Shown here piece by piece: positions 46,553-49,582 of a stretch of DNA of 49,582 nucleotides. Both the position numbers and the translations under genes were made by a program. This DNA is from Alphaproteobacteria bacterium (GTDB lineage Bacteria; Pseudomonadota; Alphaproteobacteria; CAAHEQ01; UBA3637). The notes below the pieces were generated by a model. That model had not been told where the DNA came from. It was given only the letters and a program-made list of their open reading frames with translations, and did no database searches. Numbering within the stretch: the stretch's first letter is position 1; every line of letters begins with the position of its first letter. The DNA lies in NCBI GenBank assembly GCA_017466695.1, contig JAFTTR010000023.1, forward strand, positions 1 to 49,582. The letters are read 5' to 3'.

Positions 46553-46735
46553 ACATCTCTCCACACTTAAAAAATATATAACACCACACACATTTAAAAA
46601 TGCGTGTCTTTCAAAACATAAAATCATTGATTAAAAACAAAAATATACCTAAAAATTCAACCTGTCAACATAAAAAAATATCTTGAATAAAAAAATAAAA
46701 AAAGCTATCTCTTTATAAAAATAAAGGAAAAATTC

Positions 46736-47296
46736 ATGCAACAAATTATCGAATGTGAAGAAAAATTTTTTTGTGCCCACACCCCTGCTCTATTTCATTT
46801 TATTGAAAAAGAACTTAAATTTAAATTTCAAAAAAAAGTATTTGAAACAGACATTTATTTAAAAGACAAACAATCACTATATATTCAAAAGGACTCTTGT
46901 TTAAGAATTAGAAAGTCAAATTTGCCTTTTTTTGAACTCACATCAAAAAAATTGTTAAAAAATGACATTCGTGTTAAAATTGAAAAAACAATCACCTTCC
47001 CAGCCCACAAACATCAACGCATACTTGCGTTACTAAAACGAATCGGATTTAAAGAATATTGTACTGTTTTTAAAGAAAGATTTATCTATACATCAGATAA
47101 ATTTTCATCCACTTATAATATTATGCTTGATGTAATAAATAAAAAAACATCCTTTTTAGAGTTAGAAATCGTTTCAGAAAAAAACGACCCCCAACTTTTA
47201 AAAAAATTAAGCGAGTTTGAAAAATTATTTCAAAAATTCAACCTTCAAAAGACAGATCAAAACTATCGTGATTTTGTTAAAAATCATCACTTATAA
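46736..47296 (+). CDS. CYTH-domain protein (class IV adenylate cyclase / thiamine-triphosphatase superfamily)
   Basis: The diagnostic ExExK motif is present as ECEEK near residue 6. Alternating charged strands follow, with DIYLKD, SCLRIRKS, IKYxK-like VKIEKTI and FLELEIVSE lining the triphosphate tunnel. At 186 residues it resembles CyaB-type proteins. Family members hydrolyse triphosphates, make cAMP or bind polyphosphate; the substrate is unknown here. It stands alone between sulP and perR. Confidence 0.8.
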   Translation: MQQIIECEEKFFCAHTPALFHFIEKELKFKFQKKVFETDIYLKDKQSLYIQKDSCLRIRKSNLPFFELTSKKLLKNDIRVKIEKTITFPAHKHQRILALLKRIGFKEYCTVFKERFIYTSDKFSSTYNIMLDVINKKTSFLELEIVSEKNDPQLLKKLSEFEKLFQKFNLQKTDQNYRDFVKNHHL

Positions 47297-47313
47297 AAAA
47301 TAAAAAAAACTAT

Positions 47314-47342
47314 TTGACATTTTAAAAGAATAAAGATATATT
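47314..47342 (+). promoter_or_regulatory. Promoter of the perR-rbr operon
   Basis: TTGACA (47314-47319) and TATATT (47337-47342) are separated by 17 bases, ending where the operator repeat begins. Confidence 0.7.
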
Positions 47343-47372
47343 CCTTATTAAGAATTATTACTAATAAGGAAT
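47340..47372 (+). promoter_or_regulatory. Palindromic operator overlapping promoter and ribosome site of perR
   Basis: ATTCCTTATTA (47340-47350) is a perfect inverted repeat of TAATAAGGAAT (47362-47372) with an 11-base AT-rich centre. It spans the -10 element, the start of transcription and the AAGGA ribosome site before the ATG at 47376. Fur-family proteins bind AT-rich dyads, so autoregulation is likely; an RNA hairpin hiding the ribosome site is a second possibility. Confidence 0.65.
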
Positions 47373-47375
47373 AAA

Positions 47376-47762
47376 ATGGAAAGAAACACAAAACAAAAAC
47401 AACTTGTTATGGAGGCATTAAAAAATTTATGTCACCCTTCAGCGCAAGAAATTTATGAATTTGTGAAACAAACCCATCCTCGTATTAGTATGGGAACCGT
47501 TTATCGTATTTTAGGCATTTTTGAAGAACAAAAAAAAGTTCTCCACATTAAAATTCCAAATAAACCAGATTGTTATGATTGTAATACATATTCTCACTAT
47601 CATTTATCTTGCAAAATGTGTAAAAAAGTATATGATATACCTATACCCTACTTATCTGAATTGAACCAAAAAACAGATAAGTATTTGATCGAAGACCATA
47701 TTATTTTATTTAACGGCCTATGCGCCAATTGTCTCAAAAAACATGGAAGGAAAATAACATGA
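47376..47762 (+). CDS. perR: Fur-family transcriptional regulator, PerR-like
   Basis: A 128-residue dimeric metalloregulator. The winged helix-turn-helix covers about residues 1-80, with [19 protein letters not shown] as the recognition region. The structural zinc site is formed by the two CxxC pairs (CKMC and CANC), and the sensing site by His/Asp/Cys residues around [12 protein letters not shown]. PerR rather than Fur is inferred from the coupled rubrerythrin gene, whose ATG overlaps its stop. It probably represses its own operon through the palindrome at its promoter. Confidence 0.85.
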   Translation: MERNTKQKQLVMEALKNLCHPSAQEIYEFVKQTHPRISMGTVYRILGIFEEQKKVLHIKIPNKPDCYDCNTYSHYHLSCKMCKKVYDIPIPYLSELNQKTDKYLIEDHIILFNGLCANCLKKHGRKIT

Positions 47763-48304
47763 CAGAAAATTTAAAAGGAACAAAAACAGAAGCAAACTTG
47801 TGGGCAGCCTTTGCAGGTGAATCTCAAGCTCGCAACAAATACACATATTATGCTTCAAAAGCTAAGAAAGAAGGCTATGTTCAAATTGCAAACATCTTCG
47901 AAGAAACAGCTAATAACGAAAAAGAACACGCCAAAATTTGGTTTAAACTTCTTCATGAAGGGGATATTCCTTCAACAGGAGCAAATTTAGAAGATGCCGC
48001 AGCTGGTGAAAACTACGAATGGACAGATATGTATGCAGGCTTTGCTAAAACAGCTAGAGAAGAAGGCTTTACAAAAATTGCTGCTCTTTTTGACATGGTT
48101 GGAAAAATTGAAAAAGAACACGAAGAAAGATATCGTAAACTTTTATCAAATGTTGAAAATGGCTTAGTTTTCTCTCGTGATGGCGATATGATTTGGCAAT
48201 GTTCTAACTGTGGCCATATTGTTATTGGCAAAAAAGCTCCTGAAATGTGCCCTGTTTGCTCACACCCAAAAGCATATTTTCACATCAAAGCTGAAAATTA
48301 CTAA
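47759..48304 (+). CDS. rbr: Rubrerythrin
   Basis: A non-haem di-iron peroxidase that removes hydrogen peroxide in anaerobes. The ferritin-like domain has [26 protein letters not shown] and [11 protein letters not shown] as iron ligands. The C-terminal rubredoxin domain has the CSNCG and CPVCSHP cysteine pairs. The true start is the ATG at 47759 after AAGGAAAA, overlapping the perR stop. The length of 181 residues is normal. Coupling to perR indicates peroxide-responsive expression. Confidence 0.95.
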   Translation: MTENLKGTKTEANLWAAFAGESQARNKYTYYASKAKKEGYVQIANIFEETANNEKEHAKIWFKLLHEGDIPSTGANLEDAAAGENYEWTDMYAGFAKTAREEGFTKIAALFDMVGKIEKEHEERYRKLLSNVENGLVFSRDGDMIWQCSNCGHIVIGKKAPEMCPVCSHPKAYFHIKAENY

Positions 48305-48316
48305 TTAACAATAAAT

Positions 48317-48349
48317 AAAAAACACCTGCTCATTTGCAGGTGTTTTTTT
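48317..48349. terminator. Terminator after rubrerythrin, also reaching the next minus-strand gene
   Basis: AAAAAACACCTGC (48317-48329) pairs with GCAGGTGTTTTTT (48336-48348) around a six-base loop. Its T-run overlaps the stop codon of the minus-strand gene at 48348-48350. Confidence 0.88.
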
Positions 48350-48629
48350 ATTGCCTCAATTTAACAGCCCCACGCATATCATCTCTTGCCCGTCTAACGT
48401 CATTTTGAATTGCTCCAGAAACAGCATCTAAAAGAGTTGAATTATTTTCTTGAGCTGTTTTTATTGCATTTTCAGCATTCATTGAATCATCATTTATTTC
48501 ATACACAAGTTGATCACCTGCTTGTTCTAAATCTCTTTTGAAAAAAGATTTTTCTCTCTCATTTTCATAATAAAGAGAGACAGCATACAAAATTAACACC
48601 ATCCCTAACAAATAAAGAAATATTTTCAT
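48348..48629 (-). CDS. Small membrane-anchored hypothetical protein
   Basis: The ATG at 48629 has AAGAGG about ten bases upstream; the ATG at 48635 is too close to it. One hydrophobic helix (residues about 2-18) is followed by a charged helical domain rich in Asp, Glu and Asn, of about 75 residues, which is probably periplasmic and coiled. No family is recognised. Confidence 0.6.
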   Translation of the reverse strand: MKIFLYLLGMVLILYAVSLYYENEREKSFFKRDLEQAGDQLVYEINDDSMNAENAIKTAQENNSTLLDAVSGAIQNDVRRARDDMRGAVKLRQ

Positions 48630-48716
48630 GAGCATCCTCTTTTTTTATTTAATTTCTTTAGGTTAAATAATTCGTTCAAAAAAAAATTCAACCACATCTA
48701 TACTTAATAATTTTAC

Positions 48717-48746
48717 TTGATTTTAATTCCTATTTTTACCTATAAT
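48717..48746 (+). promoter_or_regulatory. Promoter of the gene at 48779
   Basis: TTGATT (48717-48722) and a perfect TATAAT (48741-48746) are separated by 18 bases. Confidence 0.55.
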
Positions 48747-48778
48747 GAAATTACATTAAAAAAAAAGAGGAGAAAAAA

Positions 48779-49582
48779 ATGAACGCACAAAAAAAAGAAA
48801 CTGAAGAGATAACCAAAATCACTGAAAGTTTATCAAGCAATCCAACTCCAAAAAAACGTTCAAAAAGTCTTTCACGAATTGTCAAACCCATTCTCATTAC
48901 CAGTTTGGCCGTTCTTTGTTTAACTGGTGGTATTGTTTTACATAAAATTCACACATTTGAAAAGCAACATTTAAATCAAAAACCTACTTATTCATTGAGA
49001 CAAGAAAGACCTTTTTCATTAACGATGGGAAAAACAAGCACACCTCAAACACCGATCAAATTATTTAATACTTCCCCTCAAAATGAAGTGGAAAATACAT
49101 CTTTACCTTCTCCAGAGAATAATGTTTTGTCTTTAAATAACCCTTCCAATGAAATAAAAACAGAAGAAACTCTCTCTCCAGAAACAATCACAGAGGAACA
49201 ACACACTCAAGATAAGCAACAGGCACTCTCTCAAGAAAAAAGCACCCCTCAAATAGATGGTTTTTCTCTTTCAGATGCGCTTTTATTTAAAGAACATTTT
49301 TTAACAGAAGAAAGCTGTTATGAAGATTATCAAAAACTATTAAATGTTTCAAATAAAACGCTTATTGCCAATGATGTTTTAAATAATTTATCTCCTTACT
49401 GTCTCAGTAATCAAAGCGCTATTAAAAATGTCAGAAGTGCCTTTCTAAAAAATAAGAAAAAAGCCCTTATTGTCTATTATAAAGAAAATAACCCCAGTTG
49501 GCTTGCCTATTTAAAAGCAATTCCTGCTTCATTGATTGAAATTAGAAAAATCAATCCAACTAAAAATAATCCTAAAGACATA
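48779..49582 (+). CDS. Single-pass membrane protein, incomplete at window end
   Basis: The frame is open from an ATG at 48779, preceded by GAGGAG, to the last base: 268 codons without a stop. A basic cytoplasmic N-terminus of about 43 residues is followed by a membrane helix (about 44-62). A long Ser/Thr/Pro/Glu-rich linker (about 70-165) then leads into a folded helical domain that begins near DGFSLSDALLF and contains two cysteines. The layout recalls mitofilin-like or cell-envelope scaffold proteins of alphaproteobacteria, but the family is not recognisable. Confidence 0.65.
   Translation, partial: MNAQKKETEEITKITESLSSNPTPKKRSKSLSRIVKPILITSLAVLCLTGGIVLHKIHTFEKQHLNQKPTYSLRQERPFSLTMGKTSTPQTPIKLFNTSPQNEVENTSLPSPENNVLSLNNPSNEIKTEETLSPETITEEQHTQDKQQALSQEKSTPQIDGFSLSDALLFKEHFLTEESCYEDYQKLLNVSNKTLIANDVLNNLSPYCLSNQSAIKNVRSAFLKNKKKALIVYYKENNPSWLAYLKAIPASLIEIRKINPTKNNPKDI

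Noticed and set aside
46553-46627. 25-residue N-terminal extension of the SulP transporter
   Set aside because: The upstream ATG lacks a ribosome site; GGAGAG precedes the ATG at 46552.
1-49582. CRISPR arrays, insertion sequences, integrases or reverse transcriptases
   Set aside because: I looked for regular repeat-spacer patterns, transposase motifs and RT motifs and found none in the window.

Overview
The window is an AT-rich, densely coded chromosome segment of an alphaproteobacterium. Several gene orders point to this class: mltB-rlpA-dacA-tmk-holB-tatD-MBL, the secB / Tim44-like-mltA-smr divergon, tsaE-amgK-murU-addB-addA, and lspA followed by a BamF/DUF3035-like lipoprotein. A pyruvate:ferredoxin oxidoreductase (nifJ), a rubrerythrin and a PerR/Fur-type regulator indicate an anaerobic or microaerobic life. 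A VirD4 coupling protein, an ankyrin-like protein and a pentapeptide protein fit a host-associated lineage, for example an uncultured gut alphaproteobacterium. That placement is inference.

Layout. 1-2228 is an accessory stretch: the tail of a possible beta-barrel protein, three small unrecognised genes, then about 700 bases that appear to hold two minus-strand promoter-RNA-terminator modules and tRNA-Ser(UGA). 2330-8779 is a plus-strand cell-wall and DNA-metabolism operon. 8780-9660 is non-coding with a probable gene relic. 9661-10437 is an unusual locus: an unknown protein with an internal repeated motif, an 86-bp tandem duplication at its 3' end, and a G9 tract next to a near-consensus promoter. 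10538-14888 (minus) holds trxA, an ankyrin-like gene, tsaD, smr, mltA and a Tim44-like gene. 14984-24398 (plus) holds secB, then tsaE, the AmgK/MurU cell-wall recycling pair and the AddAB recombination nuclease. 24402-26596 (minus) is a DUF262-HNH nuclease gene coupled to an EcoRI-family adenine methyltransferase gene. 26707-30025 (minus) is a pentapeptide protein plus VirD4. 30126-41145 (plus) holds lspA, a small lipoprotein, pgi, an orphan gene, mutL, nifJ and leuS. 41247-44148 (minus) is yajC-secD-secF. Then come dut, a SulP transporter, a CYTH protein, the perR-rbr operon, a small membrane protein and an incomplete gene at the edge.

How the parts work together. MltB, RlpA, DacA and MltA remodel peptidoglycan while AmgK/MurU salvage its sugars. 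SecB, YajC-SecDF, LspA, the BamF-like lipoprotein and the Tim44-like protein belong to envelope biogenesis. NifJ, PerR, rubrerythrin and thioredoxin fit anaerobic metabolism with oxygen defence.

The most notable result is a candidate phase-variable modification/nuclease system. Its methyltransferase gene carries an in-frame G11 tract 11 codons after the start, and both other frames stop within about 25 codons. The nuclease gene overlaps the methyltransferase stop as ATGA, so slippage could switch both genes together. A second long G tract with the same TTC...TA borders sits just upstream of the promoter at 10390-10419. This suggests that G-tract phase variation is a general device in this genome.
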